Source of the DNA: Elmis aenea
Lineage: Eukaryota; Arthropoda; Insecta; Coleoptera; Elmidae
Direction: 5' to 3'
DNA length: 64,000 bases
Assembly: GCA_947652605.1 (NCBI GenBank)
Contig: OX393577.1
Coordinates: 50,567,494 to 50,631,493 of the forward strand
This document shows, one piece after another, positions 1 through 11,131 of the stretch. The notes beneath the pieces were generated by a model. It searched no databases and had not been told where the DNA came from. It was given only the letters and a program-made list of their open reading frames with translations. Position numbers and translations under genes: made by a program. The first letter of the stretch is position 1; each line of letters opens with the position of its first letter.

Positions 1-240
1 TATAGTTAGCCCCCGATAATTAAATTGGCTATAACTAATTAACGGAAACGGTACAAACGAAAATTTTTACAGTACAATTCGATACAAATGATAGGCACAA
101 AAAAGTAATATCTTGATATGGGGGGGGGGTTGTCGTGAAGTTAGCCCCAGCTAATTAAATTGTCTATTACTAATTAACGGAAACGGTACAAACAAAAATT
201 TTTACTCTACAGTCCGATACACACACGGTACAAACCTATG
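1..240. repeat. Tandem duplication, period about 135 bp
   Basis: Two head-to-tail copies of one unit lie at the left edge. The first begins near 5 (GTTAGCCCCCGATAATTAAA) and the second near 140 (GTTAGCCCCAGCTAATTAAA). Both continue through the shared block ACTAATTAACGGAAACGG and a following TTTTTAC stretch. A run of ten G lies between them at 120-129. The array may extend past the window edge, so this could be the end of a longer satellite. No coding potential is seen. Confidence 0.75.
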
Positions 241-343
241 GTTATGTTTTCATTTTACTTTTTTTTAAGTAACCTCTAACCTCACGGACCTCCAACTATG
301 CTGCGATTTTGTCTAAGGGTTAACGTGGTTTAAGATCCACACA

Positions 344-482
344 CACCGGCGCGATCTCGAAGCGGGCGCGGGCGCGGCGCGATCACGATAATTGGTAACC
401 ATGTTACTTACTTAAGTAACCAGGTTACTAATTATCGTGACCGCGACCGCGCCAGCGCCCGCGTCGAGATCGCGCCGGTGTT
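344..482. mobile_element. GC-rich palindromic MITE-like element
   Basis: The sequence is a near-perfect palindrome about 139 bp long with arms of about 65 bp. The left arm starts ACACCGGCGCGATCTCGA and the right arm ends with its complement at 480. The centre is GTTACTTACTTAAGTAAC. The arms are far richer in G, C and CpG than the surroundings, with blocks such as GCGGGCGCGGGCGCGG. No target duplication was identified and no transposase is inside, so the family is unknown. It could also be a foldback fragment. Confidence 0.65.
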
Positions 483-650
483 AGTTGACCTTTAATCCTG
501 AAGTTAATTTCAGGTTCAACTTATATGCAATCGGGCCATAATATAGGTACAGGTATGCGAGGATAATTTTTGAAGTGTAAATCGCTTTGTCATAACTTCA
601 GAAAATAGATTACAACCTAAAAAGCTTGTGTTCACAACAAAAATATTAAA

Positions 651-925
651 ACTACTTTTCAACGTTTCCATTCAAACATTTTTGAGATCGGGAGACGAGG
701 TTAACGATAGGTACCCTTGTCGAAGAAGGTTGCCTTCAAATCGTTGAACCAACTGTCGACAATTTTATGGATGCATTCATCGGTGTCCATGCGTTTTCCG
801 TCGAAAAATTCTTTCAATTTCGAGATAAGATGAGATAAAGAGGATGGTCCGGTACCTCACCAAAATTTTATTCTGCCGTTCTTTGAGCAACGTGAGGACG
901 CGCGTTATCGTGTAACAGTTACACA
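651..925 (-). pseudogene. mariner transposase, C-terminal fragment
   Basis: The minus strand encodes the C-terminal third of a mariner (DD34D) transposase in several frames. Near 913 it reads LLHDNARPHVAQRTAE, which holds the second catalytic Asp of the family. It continues with HPLY in place of the usual HPPYSPDLAP, then LKEFFDGKRMDTDE and SWFNDLKATFFDKG. After a frame change it ends with QKCLNGNVEK and a stop at 651. The N-terminal helix-turn-helix and first catalytic Asp are absent. Frame changes occur near 860 and 712. This is a dead fragment; it appears to belong to a different mariner lineage from the copies at 4.4 and 43.3 kb, because the tail motif is CLN rather than GDYF. Confidence 0.75.
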
Positions 926-3440
926 CATTAGTGAGCTACCCAGTGACATAGACAGGAAAAGTTAGGGGGTCGGAACCCCTCATAGGGTCACAACTCACAA
1001 CAAATCCATATACTTTGGTAGAGGGCCGAAAAGAGACTTGTTACCTAAAAAAGGTCCTTGGCGAAATCATCCTGCTGCTAAAAAAATAGACAGGCGACCT
1101 TAAAAAAAGGTCCTCGGTTCTTTGCGTTTATTAACACTTCCATGAAAGAATACTGCCTACGCCACTGTATTTTTCGCATTAGTGCTTTCTCCTCGATAGA
1201 GAAAATCAACCAGCAACCAGCCTTTTCGGTTTCAACAATCTGTGGCCATGACTTTCGAGGTTAAAGGTGCCAGTTTAAACTTTTTGGGTTTTGTTGTTTT
1301 AAAATACGCAAAAAATAAAATCTACCGTAGCCACGCTCAAAAAGACATTTCTGATGATGAGGGGCGACAGGATAATACATTTGGAATGAGAACTGATTTA
1401 AACGCAAAATGGTTGATAATGCTAGTTCCAATTTTTCTGTAGTTCTAAAATAGTGATTATAAATATGGCTCAAAACTATGTTTGAGTTTCTAAACTAGTA
1501 TCGCTATATAAAACGCAGCGGGTGTATATGTGAATCCGTTTTATGGCGAGATAAGCTGTTTAAACTTTATTATAACCCGAAAATATAAACTAAAGTTTAC
1601 TTTTATAACTTCTGAAACCTAATTAATACGTGCTGAAATAGGAATCAAAATCAGAACGTACTAGACTTGTACAATGTTTAACAAGCGAATATAGAAATTA
1701 CATGAATATAGAATGTGTTATATGGAATTGAGTACCTTGGCCACGATATAATATGCCTAATTCATAGACAAGACCTAATTAGTTGGTAAGGCAGTTAACA
1801 TTGTTACCGAGTGGGCCCATTTGCAACAGGGGTAAACAGCTGCTCGGTCGATAAACAAGGGATAATGTATACCGGCCCCTCTAGCAACTAACTATTCTAT
1901 GACCAAACAAACTAAGGAGGTAAGTGATGATCGGGGCCCGGGGGTCGGTTAAAGCTATTATATTAGTCTCAAACTGCTTATTTACGGCGTCTCTGCAATT
2001 CCAGATTTGATCTTTTAGCCAAACATAAGAAGCTTACGATTTTCTGAAGTAATCGCTAAGGCTTTAATCTACTTTGGAAGCATAAAGTGGGCAGGACATG
2101 GCAAAATATTGTAATAACGAACTCTTACATCAAAAATTGATATCATTTTGTAATTTTATAAGATAAAAGTAATATTTTAGTAACGAATACAATTTATATA
2201 CATAAAACAAACATCATTAATATAATTTTCAAAACTTATTTAACAGAATACTTAATGCGCTGGTGTATCCATCAGCCAATCTGGTGCTTTTAAAGTAAAT
2301 AACAGTGTTTTTCAATTTTGCTTTAATAATATTTACACAGATTTCCTTCCATGTCACAAACCAGTTGCCATTACCTTTAATGAAGATGGATTAATAACGT
2401 GTTTGACGTTGATGAGCTGGAATCAGTTTTAAACCTAACCATTGTCTAACTCTCTTAATGTAGTCCAGCAAACTATAGGATTTGGGCAAAAGTCGAGAGA
2501 GAATAAGGGAGAACATCATAATAAATTCAAAGTTACAATAAGAGAATAATATGGGGTCAGCTGCGGAACATTTGTTCCCCGTTCGTCTTCGCGTCTATTT
2601 TAATTACAATTCGCTTAAATAATTCATGAGCTACAATGAAAATGATTAATGTTTTTCTAATGTTTCCATTTTCCGCACGTAGCCCCAGGTTTAACAACGT
2701 TATTCAGCCGAACAGGTATGGAGCGTCGAAGTAGGCCAGGGTAAATCGGCAGCAAACACAAATTTGATAACGAGACGCCAAGAGTTGGGTTAACTGTACC
2801 ATATTAAATGGGAAGAGTTTGGGAGACATTCTAACGCAATAACACCAATAACCACAGAAAATACTAGATTAGTTATCAATACCACAAAACAGCTGGTACC
2901 GCCGTAACACATTGCAATATTCTAAGCAATGTTGCCATGGCGTGGCCCGTCAATTTACGGCTTTTGTTGTAGTTTGGAGTTTCATAAATCAATTATTATG
3001 TACAACGTAGGAGATACATAAAGAGAGCTTCACGTTGACGTGATATTAAAGTCAGCTAATGCAGTAATTATCTTTTGGTGCTTTAAGGTTACGTTCACGT
3101 TGTGACATCAGCCTTTACAACTTCTAAATATAACGACTTAACATTATAATTAGCACAAAAACAAAACCGTGGATAATTATAATAGCAGTACTAAAAAACT
3201 TCTTGACGTAAAACTGTTTTCTTTTGCAGTTACATTTGAAATAGTAAACAATGAACTGGCAATATTATACTAGCATCGTAATAATTAGTTTCATTGCACA
3301 GATAACTTTGTATTAATATTTTGCTATTTCCTATTTCTAATATTTGTCATGTGATATTACAAACGAATACGTCAAAGACATAAAGAGATGTGGTGCAAGA
3401 CGAAGGTCCATTGAAAATAAAGCTAGACATGATACCTAAA
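926..3440. other. Anonymous sequence
   Basis: No gene or complete element is recognised. Two short direct repeats of the form TAAAAAAGGTCCTYGG occur near 1046 and 1102. Small open frames at 1242-1442 and 1261-1473 overlap on opposite strands and look like chance. The stretch 2560-2760 is less AT-rich but shows no sustained frame. Confidence 0.5.
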
Positions 3441-3454
3441 TTACATTTTATAAC

Positions 3455-3680
3455 ACGATGGCAATAAGTACCTTGATTTACGGATGTAAATGTGAACAGT
3501 TTCTGTAAAAGACGAAACATCAGATACGATTTTTAAGAGCAGTAATGGAATGCAGGCAGGATACAATATTGAAAAAATAAGATATGCATAAACAACCGCA
3601 TCAAGAAGGAATTTACCAATTAAAGAAGCCGATGAAAAAGCTATATGCGATGAATGGAAGCAATAACATTTCCCAAACAG
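3455..3680 (+). pseudogene. Non-LTR retrotransposon (LINE) reverse-transcriptase tail
   Basis: The plus strand reads TMAISTLIYGCKCEQFL, a stop, then IRFLRAVMECRQD. This is the region just after the reverse-transcriptase thumb of insect non-LTR elements, where intact copies carry YGSE.WT followed by a RFLR.V block. An internal stop sits after the Leu near 3507 and the frame is lost after about 3560, where NNRIK-like remnants continue in another frame. The copy is short and heavily decayed. Related relics occur at 7.6, 21.2, 48.2 and 62.1 kb, on both strands. Confidence 0.6.
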
Positions 3681-4441
3681 GTATTAACTGCAAATCCATG
3701 GAGAGATAAGATGTGAGAGAGCCCAGAAATAGAGAGCAATTAACGTCAGAACGGGCCAATGTTAAAAAAAAATACAAGGTGCCACTCAATTTCCAGCAAT
3801 TTTCCGCACAAATTATAATGTGGTCTGTCACCGCCATTTGAGACAATATAGGTTTATTATTCCAGCATACCCAAATTTACTAATCCATGTACTGATACAT
3901 GAACTGTATTATGCGCATGTGTCCACTATGGACTAATTAATGTATTAGTCGCGGCTGGAACGGTTTAACGAATTATCTGACTATAAATGACACTTGTGTC
4001 TATTGGGTTTATAGAAATGTGCGCATCGCAAGGGCAAACACCTTAAAAATCCAATACTAAATGGGATTGGTAGGGCGATGCGTAGCTACTAGAGCTCACG
4101 TTAAATGTGAACAGCGGATGCGTATTAAAATTCAAGCGCTAGTAGAGTACATACCTTCATTTACATATTGTTTTGACCTAACACTGCTAGTTAATGTATT
4201 AATTTTATAACACCTGAAACAGCCGACTAACCGCCCGGCGAACTATCGGAGACTGTGCTGGAACGCGATATCGATACTGCGCAGAATCCTGATAGTACAT
4301 TGGATCGTACATAGCCTTGCTGGAACAAACCTTATGTGTCCTTTGTGCATAAGTATGCCAAAAGCCTTTAAGCATTCTTGGATTTCACAAGATTTTGTAA
4401 TGTTGTGTTTAAGTTATTCGACGGATCATAAACCAGCATAA

Positions 4442-4902
4442 ATGGCAGATTTTAAAGAGCAAATAATTTGTATCAAATTTTCTTTAAACTTAAAAAAAAA
4501 CTACTGTGGAAGCGGACCGAATGCTTGTGAAAGCGTTTGGTGAAAATGCTTCGGGTCAAAGTAAAACTTTTGATGGAACAAACGCTTTAAAGATGGATAA
4601 GCGTTCTGTTTCGGACAACCTATGTATGTCACGCACAACATTAGAAAACATCGATAAAGTGCAAAAGGCTACCATTGCTGACCGTAGAAGAAGAATCCAT
4701 GATGTGCGTGAGATCATAGAAATGTCGTATGGATGGATCTGTGCAACGCATCTTGTCAGACAATTTGAACATGGAACGCATTGTTGCAACATTTGTGCCA
4801 AGAGAGATAACGCACGACCATACAGATCAATGCGTTGTTGTGAACTGAAAAGCAAGCCAGACATTATCCTTACTTTATCTCCAAGGTCATAACCGGTTTT
4901 CA
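4442..4902 (+). pseudogene. mariner transposase, N-terminal half
   Basis: Translation from the ATG at 4442 gives MADFKEQIICIKFSLNLKKK, the usual start of a mariner transposase (first helix-turn-helix). A frameshift in the A-run near 4492-4500 moves the frame to TVEADRMLVKAFGENA, followed by QSKTFDG, VSDNL, ENIDKVQKA, ADRRR.IHDVREIIEMSYG and FVP-like remnants in another frame near 4790. These match the paired helix-turn-helix DNA-binding region in order. The part holding the DD34D catalytic triad is missing. The same family is found at 43.3-44.0 kb, which keeps more of the protein. It cannot encode an active enzyme. Confidence 0.85.
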
Positions 4903-4921
4903 AAGATAAAATTCATATTAA

Positions 4922-5323
4922 CACGTTAAGCGCCACCATGTTAAAAAAAAGGTGTTTTTTTAGCCACCATTTTTTTTTAAATTTACGTTTCTTAATTACT
5001 CTTAAGTACTATAAAAAAAATTCACAACAAAATAATAACATTTTAACCAATTTTTAAATTTTTTTCTTGTGTGAATAAATTTGTATCATAAAACTTTTTT
5101 TTTTTTTTAATAGCAATGTGGGTAAAAAAATCGTGACCACCAAGGTTTTCTGGTCCAGCGGGCCATCCTTAAACCTTTTCTGGTATAGTTATATGTAATA
5201 CAGGTATGTTTAAGATTACAGGCAGCCGAATCTAAATGTAGGCTGTTGTATCCAAATGGATACAGGTGGCCCATTTGGCAAAAACTATTTGTATCCATAT
5301 GGATACAAATGGCGCCTAACGTG
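4922..5323. mobile_element. piggyBac-like MITE with TTAA target duplication
   Basis: TTAA lies at 4918-4921 and again at 5324-5327. Inside are matching inverted ends: CACGTTAAGCGCCA on the left and, read inward from the right, CACGTTAGGCGCCA. The 402-bp element has no transposase. Near the right end it carries the palindromic motif TATCCATATGGATA and a close relative, TATCCAAATGGATA. TTAA duplication and end structure fit the piggyBac superfamily. It is inserted within a mariner relic and is therefore younger than that copy. Confidence 0.8.
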
Positions 5324-5329
5324 TTAAAA

Positions 5330-5490
5330 AACTATCGTTTTGATAAAATTGATGAGATACAGGCAGAATCGCTGGCGATGCGTCAAGTCATAAAACTTGA
5401 AATCATCATGGAATCATAAAAATTCACCGAGATCGCTTTATTCATACTTAAAGGCGACTACTTTAAAAGAAGTAGTAGAAAGAAACTAAG
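5330..5490 (+). pseudogene. mariner transposase, C-terminal fragment
   Basis: Directly right of the TTAA MITE the plus strand reads YRFDKIDEIQAESLAMRQVI, then after a frame change IALFILKGDYFKRSS. These are the last two recognisable blocks of mariner transposases (R.D..DEIQ..S and C...GDYFE). It is the C-terminal partner of the fragment at 4442-4902; the catalytic core between them is lost. The terminal inverted repeat follows at about 5540-5562, as expected for the 3' end. Confidence 0.8.
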
Positions 5491-5562
5491 ACTTATGGTG
5501 TGCAATTTTGTTTTTATTTACTCATTTCCCGAACTTTTGGGTAGCACCTCGTATAGCTACTA

Positions 5563-6340
5563 GCCAAAGATAAAGTTCTACCATGTTAGTTATGTAGAAA
5601 ATTAAGCCATAATTTCAGTTGTACAAAACCCCGTAAATATTTACGGATGTTCAACTTTCGGCAACCAAGCAACATATTTGCATTTAACAATGATATTTGA
5701 GTTTTAAAGGAGCTTTGCGCAACCAAAGTAACCTACTGAATATAACATATATGTATCTAACCATTATACTAAAGTAAAACGTTTACTTACATAAAAACTT
5801 TCAACAATTACAAATTAATTTCGTTTATTAACAAACAGTAGAATAATCTGAATTTAAGGTTTGTGGATCTCGATCGTTAAAAAACTGGAATTAAAAAGAG
5901 ACTACGCTTCAACAGAACGGTAAGTGGATAAAACGCATAAGAACTGCAATTGTCTATTATGTTATTAAGAAAAATATCTATGAGAGCGTTTTATTTCATT
6001 TTCGAATCTCATAAATGTGATGTTTCATGTACTCAATCTTATTTTGGTATAAAATAAATGTTGACATTTTAATGCAATAAAGGGGAATGTCACCGTCATT
6101 CACGTACAAAATTTGATCTCGTATTTGCTTCTTGTTCTTCCAAATATTAAACTAAAAAAATTCAGGATCACTTCTGATATTAAATTATTTGTTCCAGTCA
6201 CTTTTTTTTAAGGTTGTATCAATAATGTTACATTTTCTTTATAACAAAAGTTATAAAGAAAACGAATTAGATTGGTTTTTACGGGTTTGTTATGGAAAAT
6301 CAAATTACTACGGACAATTATTTAACCATCGACTACTGTA
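5563..6340. other. Anonymous AT-rich sequence
   Basis: No gene, palindrome or element end is seen. Short hairpins such as TTTATAACAAAAGTTATAAA near 6238 are unremarkable at this base composition. Confidence 0.4.
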
Positions 6341-6671
6341 AGGCCCTCTGCACACGGAGCAACTCAAAAGAAACTGATCACCGACGCAAATCACCAACCG
6401 GTCCGCAATGAGTTGTAACCTTTGTAATGGAATGGGACACTGCAGACGGCGCAACTCGTTACAAACGAGTCGGTAACGCGTTGGCAATCAGTTGTAGGTT
6501 GTAGGCAACTCAACCTGTCGACTCGTTTTGGACTTGAATCACCCAGTTGCTTGTTCGGCCGATTGCAGCAGCGGGGTGGAACAACCACACACATTATTAT
6601 GATTGGTTGCTAACATAGTAGCGCAGAAATTTAAATTAAAAATGATAATACCTGGCGTCAGCTGTCATTTA

Positions 6672-7112
6672 TTTTTATATACATATAATAAAAATGTATG
6701 TATGTATGTCCTTTATGCATTCCTATACCATTCATCCGATCCTGACCAAATTTGGCACAGACAATCTATAGGACCATGGGAAAAAGACTGGCTATATAAG
6801 AATTCCCAAAAGGTCAAAAAATTCCCAAAAGATCCAAAAATTCCCAAAACTTCCAAAAGATCAAAAATTCTCAATAGATACAAAAATTCCCAAAAGATCC
6901 AAAAGTTCCAAAAATTCCCAAAACTACCAAAAGATCAAAAATTCTCAATAGATACAAAAATTCCCAAAAGATCCAGAAGTTCCAAAAATTCCCAAAACTT
7001 CCAAAAGATCAAAAATTCTCAATAGATACAAAAATTCCCAAAAGATCCAAAAGTATTAATGGTATAGGAATGCATAAAGGACATACATACATTCATTTTT
7101 ATATACATATAT
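6672..7112. mobile_element. Nested inverted-repeat element with tandem core
   Basis: Left and right arms of about 55 bp are inverted copies. The left arm includes TGTCCTTTATGCATTCCTAT and the right arm includes ATAGGAATGCATAAAGGACA, each with ATACATAC and TTTTATATACATAT toward the outer edge. Just inside the left arm is the motif CCAAATTTGGCACAGACAA followed by TAGGACC; a close relative stands alone at 15.07 kb. The core is the tandem array at 6785-7052. The transposon class is not determined. Confidence 0.7.
6785..7052. repeat. 74-bp tandem repeat, about three copies
   Basis: A unit containing GATCAAAAATTCTCAATAGA recurs at 6859, 6933 and 7007, a period of 74 bp. Each unit is itself built from AAAAATTCCCAAAA and AAAGATCC sub-blocks. 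A long open frame across it (from 6603) encodes only a Lys/Ser/Phe-rich low-complexity repeat and is not considered a gene. Confidence 0.85.
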
Positions 7113-7589
7113 AGATCACTTAAAAAATTCGCAAAATTCGAATTTAATCAAACAGAGGATGTGTATAAAATGTTTTAACCGAATTTTTAAGTCAGTTTTG
7201 TTCAAAATAAGACTCCACCCAGTGCAAGCAGAGGTTCTTAAACTTATCGCCATCTAACGGATTTTTAGCCCACAAAGTTTGTGATGTTCGACCATCCATG
7301 ACCACACAGAAACTACCGATTTCGATCACTTCTGAGTTGCCCCGTGTGTGGAGCTACATCACTAATGAGTTTGTAACCGGATAGTAATTTCAATCACAAA
7401 CCAGTTGCGTTTGTTTTGAGTTGCTCCGTGTGCAGAGGGCTTTAGGCTTTAAAATGTCTGATTTGACATTCTAGTGAGCAAATAAAATAAATTAAAAAGT
7501 TAAAAACAAACATTTTAAAAATGATTAAGTATATGCGAAAACCGATTACACCGTTTAGTTGTGCTGAGGTTTTTCTGTTTTGTTTCTTT

Positions 7590-7923
7590 TTTATTTCTTC
7601 TCATTGCATTCTATCCGTTGCTGCTTTTTCTATGTTGTCTTGCAAGGTTTTTCTCGGACTGTCTTTTTTGTTTTTTGGCCTTGTTTTTTGACCTTGCTTT
7701 TAGCTTTTCCTAGTTGACCTTTATTCTTTCATTCCACAACTGTGTCCCAACCAACTCACCTGCCTTTCCTGTATTTTTATTTCCACTGATTTTATCTTTA
7801 ATTGTTCTCTATATGTTTTATTTCTAATTATAATTTTTTTTGTTTTTTCTTTGATTTCACACAACTATTTTTGTTTCTCAGTGTCCACGTTTCACTTCCG
7901 TATAAAAGTATTGGATTGACTAC
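7590..7923 (-). pseudogene. LINE reverse-transcriptase tail, antisense
   Basis: The minus strand starting at 7923 reads VVNPILLYGSETWTLRNK. YGSETWTL is a hallmark of the segment downstream of the reverse-transcriptase fingers and palm in insect non-LTR elements. In another frame it continues IQERQVSWLGH.CGMKE, the usual R...WLGH..RM block, then a Lys-rich tail near 7650. Stops and frame changes are numerous, so it is an old truncated copy. No target duplication was found. Confidence 0.75.
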
Positions 7924-10900
7924 CTATTTTTACTTATACTTGTATTTCTTTTGGTATTTCTTTCCACAACTAACAGTATAAGGATCTTGGACTAAATAAA
8001 ATAAAATAAACAACAATTACAGGCTTAACAAGAACTTGCGATCTTCTAAATATAATAAATAATAATAAACACCAAAACTTTATCTCTTAAAATAAAAAGT
8101 TTGCAAAGCTTGGGAATTCGTACGGGGACACCCTGTATACATAATTTAGGTTATATTGATCTTTGGGACATGTATGTTTACATTTGTACGTTTGCCTATC
8201 GGCGTCTACTTTAAGAGGCAATATTATTATTTAAAAAAAAAATTAATACAAATAAAGAACCGCCGTTGATAATACTATAAGTTTTGAGGCACATTACTGT
8301 GCTGGAGCATGGAGCAATATATATACAGTAGATTTAACGCGTTGTGTCCAGGCTACTTTTTATCCCGGTATTTTATATAAAACGTTCTTGTAGGATTTTC
8401 TATATCTATATATTTCTCGCCGGTGACAAAACACACATTTATATATCTTATTGTCTTGACATTTTTCTCGCTCCACCGCCTTCGAAATCTTGTTAGTCGT
8501 CTCTCTCACACCAAGTAATACACCCTTGAGCATCTTCTTATTTATTTTCGTCCTTTTTCTTTATTTGTATTATCCTTATTTTTAGTCCATTTGACGGTTT
8601 CCTCGATTGGCGAACAGGACGCCCTTACACGTTATGAAAACTGGCAAAGAAGGACGGAAAACCGGAGAAAATTGTAAGGGAAATTGGAAAAATCTTCCCA
8701 GAATTGCAGGCACGTCTGGTATTATTCCAGAGGCGGACGCCCGGGTTTGTTTGGGGCAATTCGGCTGATGAGTTTATTCGATTCCGTGCCTTGTCTCTCT
8801 TTGCGGTTCATTTCACCGACGGTCCATTGTATTTCTTTACCTCTTTTGCTTTATTAAACTTGCCAAAGTATTTCGCGTTAACGTTTGATATATTGAAGCA
8901 CTTAAGACCAATGTTCCAATACAACCTTAACAAACAGTTGAGTTATAATTCGAAGAGCATTTCGTTTTTGTTATTTATTGCTTCCATTTGTACAGATTTA
9001 ACAACATAATATGATTATAATTAACAATGCATTACCCCACTTTACAATTTGATAAACAATTGAAACTACTGCAAAACAATTTACAACACATATCAACATA
9101 GAAAACAAATTGAATTGTTTAAATACTTTTGTTTTAACGACAGAAAACATAAAAATGTAATTTTATCAATAACAACAGTAAAAATAAGGTTTCCACTACA
9201 CAGTAAACTTTCTAAAAACAAATATTTCCCACGTAATCGTGGGAAGAATACATTGTCCGCTATGTTCATTCAAAAATATTATCCTCTCTAGGAAGACTTC
9301 AAGTACAAAATTTAAAAAAGTAATGGACGTACTACCTACACATAATATTGCGAGGACGACGGCCACAATGGCAGCTCGTGCCGTCGGCGATACATATCCC
9401 ATCGTATCCGGGTGCTATATAGAGGTATGCGGGTTTATCAGGGCCTTCACTAGCACACCGCCCGCCTGAGGATGTGTTTTACAGAACACCTCTTTGTCCG
9501 CACTCCTTTCAGACTCTCTAAGAACCTCGAAGCGTGCGGATTACGCCATATACCAAACTATCTCGAGTGTTTTGTGAGTAGCGGTTTATACTTAGAACTA
9601 GAAATACATAGACGTAGGTAGAGATAATCCCTGACTTATCTATGTAAATTTACACGAATGGCTTCGCAATTAAAGAGGGACCTGTTCTTGCCTTTGCACG
9701 TATGTACTTGAAACCAGAATTTACAACCCTAGAGCCCATCTTAGCATCAACTTTTTACACAACTCGTAAGATAAGTACTGATTAAAAATTTTCAAACTCC
9801 TACATTTACATTTAAAATAACCAACATTACCTAAGACTCCTAAAACAACAGATGATAAGATTCTCATATTAATTTTATTTTATACACATAATTTTCCCAA
9901 AGCTTTTACCGAACGGTGAGTTTATATTTCACTTCACTGGTTAGATTATATAAATTCGCTAATAGTATTAAGTGATTCAGTGTCTGCATTAATGCGTGTT
10001 GTGTCGAATCCGTGTACTCGAATAATTGGATCCGCGTCTTATATAGTTTATCCTCAAGATTAACTTGTCGATTTTCTTGCTACATTGTAACAGAATATCG
10101 CACAAAACTTTATATTAGCTGTTTACAAAAATACTCCTTCCCTAAACTAATACAGTCTATATTTTATCACACAATAAGTTTTTGGAGTCAGTCAATAATC
10201 AGTCATGTGTATTATATTTTTTATGTGAACAACATATCGCACCCTTGCTTCAAAAGTGACACAACTCAAAAAACACGTTTTTTGAGCTGTCACTACAAAC
10301 AAATTGCAGAATCACCACTCGACCAATCATCAAAAGTGTATGATTTTAGCTTCATAATTTTGGCATCAGAGTACAGTTATGTCGTTCTTACTGTTCGGGG
10401 TGAGTCTGTGATAACTTGTGCAATAGTGTCTTATTCTTAATTGTGCCGTGCATGTCGTGGTTGTTGACAAGTTTAAAAGTGTATTATTTTGTGTTGTGTC
10501 ATTATTCCGAAATAAAGTAAAAGAGAAAAGGTGTATTTTTTCGACTTCCCTCGGGCCAGATACATACGTTTGCTAAGTCACGCGGGCCGCAACATTATAC
10601 ATGATTTTGGGTGATGACCTTTTTTTTTTTTCTTCTTTTAGACCAAAAATTTGGGTGAGCTCCAAAAAAAAGTTTTTTTCCTATATAAAGTTTTTGTAAT
10701 GACAAATTTATTTATTTTCAGTGATCTAGTAGCACTTTTGATTGCATACCTCTATTTTCCAGAAATTGATAATATGATGTACTAAATATGTTAATACCTG
10801 GCTCCTCCACCCAAAATGACTTTTTTCAACTTATACTAAATATTGCACTGAAAAAGAAATAAGTTTCAACAAAAACAGTTTAATAATCGCATCAAAACCA

Positions 10901-11131
10901 AGAACGCCAAGCCAATTATAAAAAGCTATGCATTTACCTAACCTACAAATAAAAAATTTCTTGTTTTTCTAATTATAATTCATAAGTTAAGTTTTTTCAG
11001 GAAATTTCAGAAACTAGTAAAAAGAAAGTCTGAAAATCTCAGAGTGATAAATGCAATTATTAATGAACTTATCAATAAATTCGGTTAATACTTATCGTTA
11101 TGAAGATAGTATTTGCTTAAAGGAACAATAC
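7924..11131. other. Mostly anonymous sequence with possible element debris
   Basis: An isolated ACACCCTGTATA end lies at 8126, matching the ends of foldbacks elsewhere. A primer-binding-site-like TGGCGAACAGGAC at 8608 could mark an LTR retrotransposon remnant, but no LTR pair supports this. The open frames 8704-9009, 9239-9469 and 10012-10440 show no recognisable domain. The stretch 9340-9560 has more CpG than its surroundings. Confidence 0.35.
10255..10294. repeat. Short inverted repeat around AAAAAACACGTTTTTT
   Basis: AGTGACACAACTCAAAAAAC is followed at once by a near-perfect complement ending CTGTCACT. This makes a 40-bp palindrome with one mismatch cluster, centred on ACACGT. It could be a dyad binding site or a relic of a small foldback. 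Nothing nearby decides between these. Confidence 0.5.

Larger units (their letters stand above)
4349..5562 (+). mobile_element. mariner transposon copy A, internally deleted
   Basis: The element is recognised from its transposase remnants and its right end. The right terminus, read inward on the minus strand, is CGAGGTGCTACCCAAAAG; it matches the ends of the mariner at 43.3-44.2 kb (GTGGTGTTACCCAAAAG). The left terminus is less clear: ATGCCAAAAGCC near 4353 is a plausible decayed match. The middle of the transposase is missing, and a TTAA-flanked MITE sits at 4922-5323, where the N- and C-terminal coding parts would meet. Boundaries are approximate. Confidence 0.7.
6341..7446. mobile_element. 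Harbinger-like foldback element, 1.1 kb
   Basis: The ends are inverted repeats: GGCCCTCTGCACACGGAG at the left and, read inward from the right, AAGCCCTCTGCACACGGAG, followed on both sides by CAACTCAAAA. Degenerate copies of the same motif recur inside as CTGCAGACGGCGCAACTC (6440) and, inverted, near 7330 (GAGTTGCCCCGTGTGTGGAG). Such ends resemble PIF/Harbinger elements, but the target duplication is unclear (TA or TAA). No transposase was found. A second inverted-repeat element (6672-7112) is nested inside. Confidence 0.65.

Noticed and set aside
6603..7025. 140-codon open frame with a repeating Lys/Ser/Phe pattern
   Set aside because: It is the translation of a 74-bp tandem repeat inside a transposon and has no domain.
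8608..9009. Primer-binding-site-like TGGCGAACAGGAC followed by a 101-codon frame, possible LTR retrotransposon start
   Set aside because: No long terminal repeat pair, no gag or pol motif, and no polypurine tract could be found, so it is not listed as an element.
9196..9469. Overlapping frames on opposite strands in a CpG-richer stretch, one hydrophobic
   Set aside because: No start context, splice sites or recognisable domain; neither strand is preferred.
10012..10440. 142-codon open frame
   Set aside because: It is rich in Ser, Ile and Tyr from AT-rich DNA, has no recognisable motif, and spans a short palindrome at 10255-10294.
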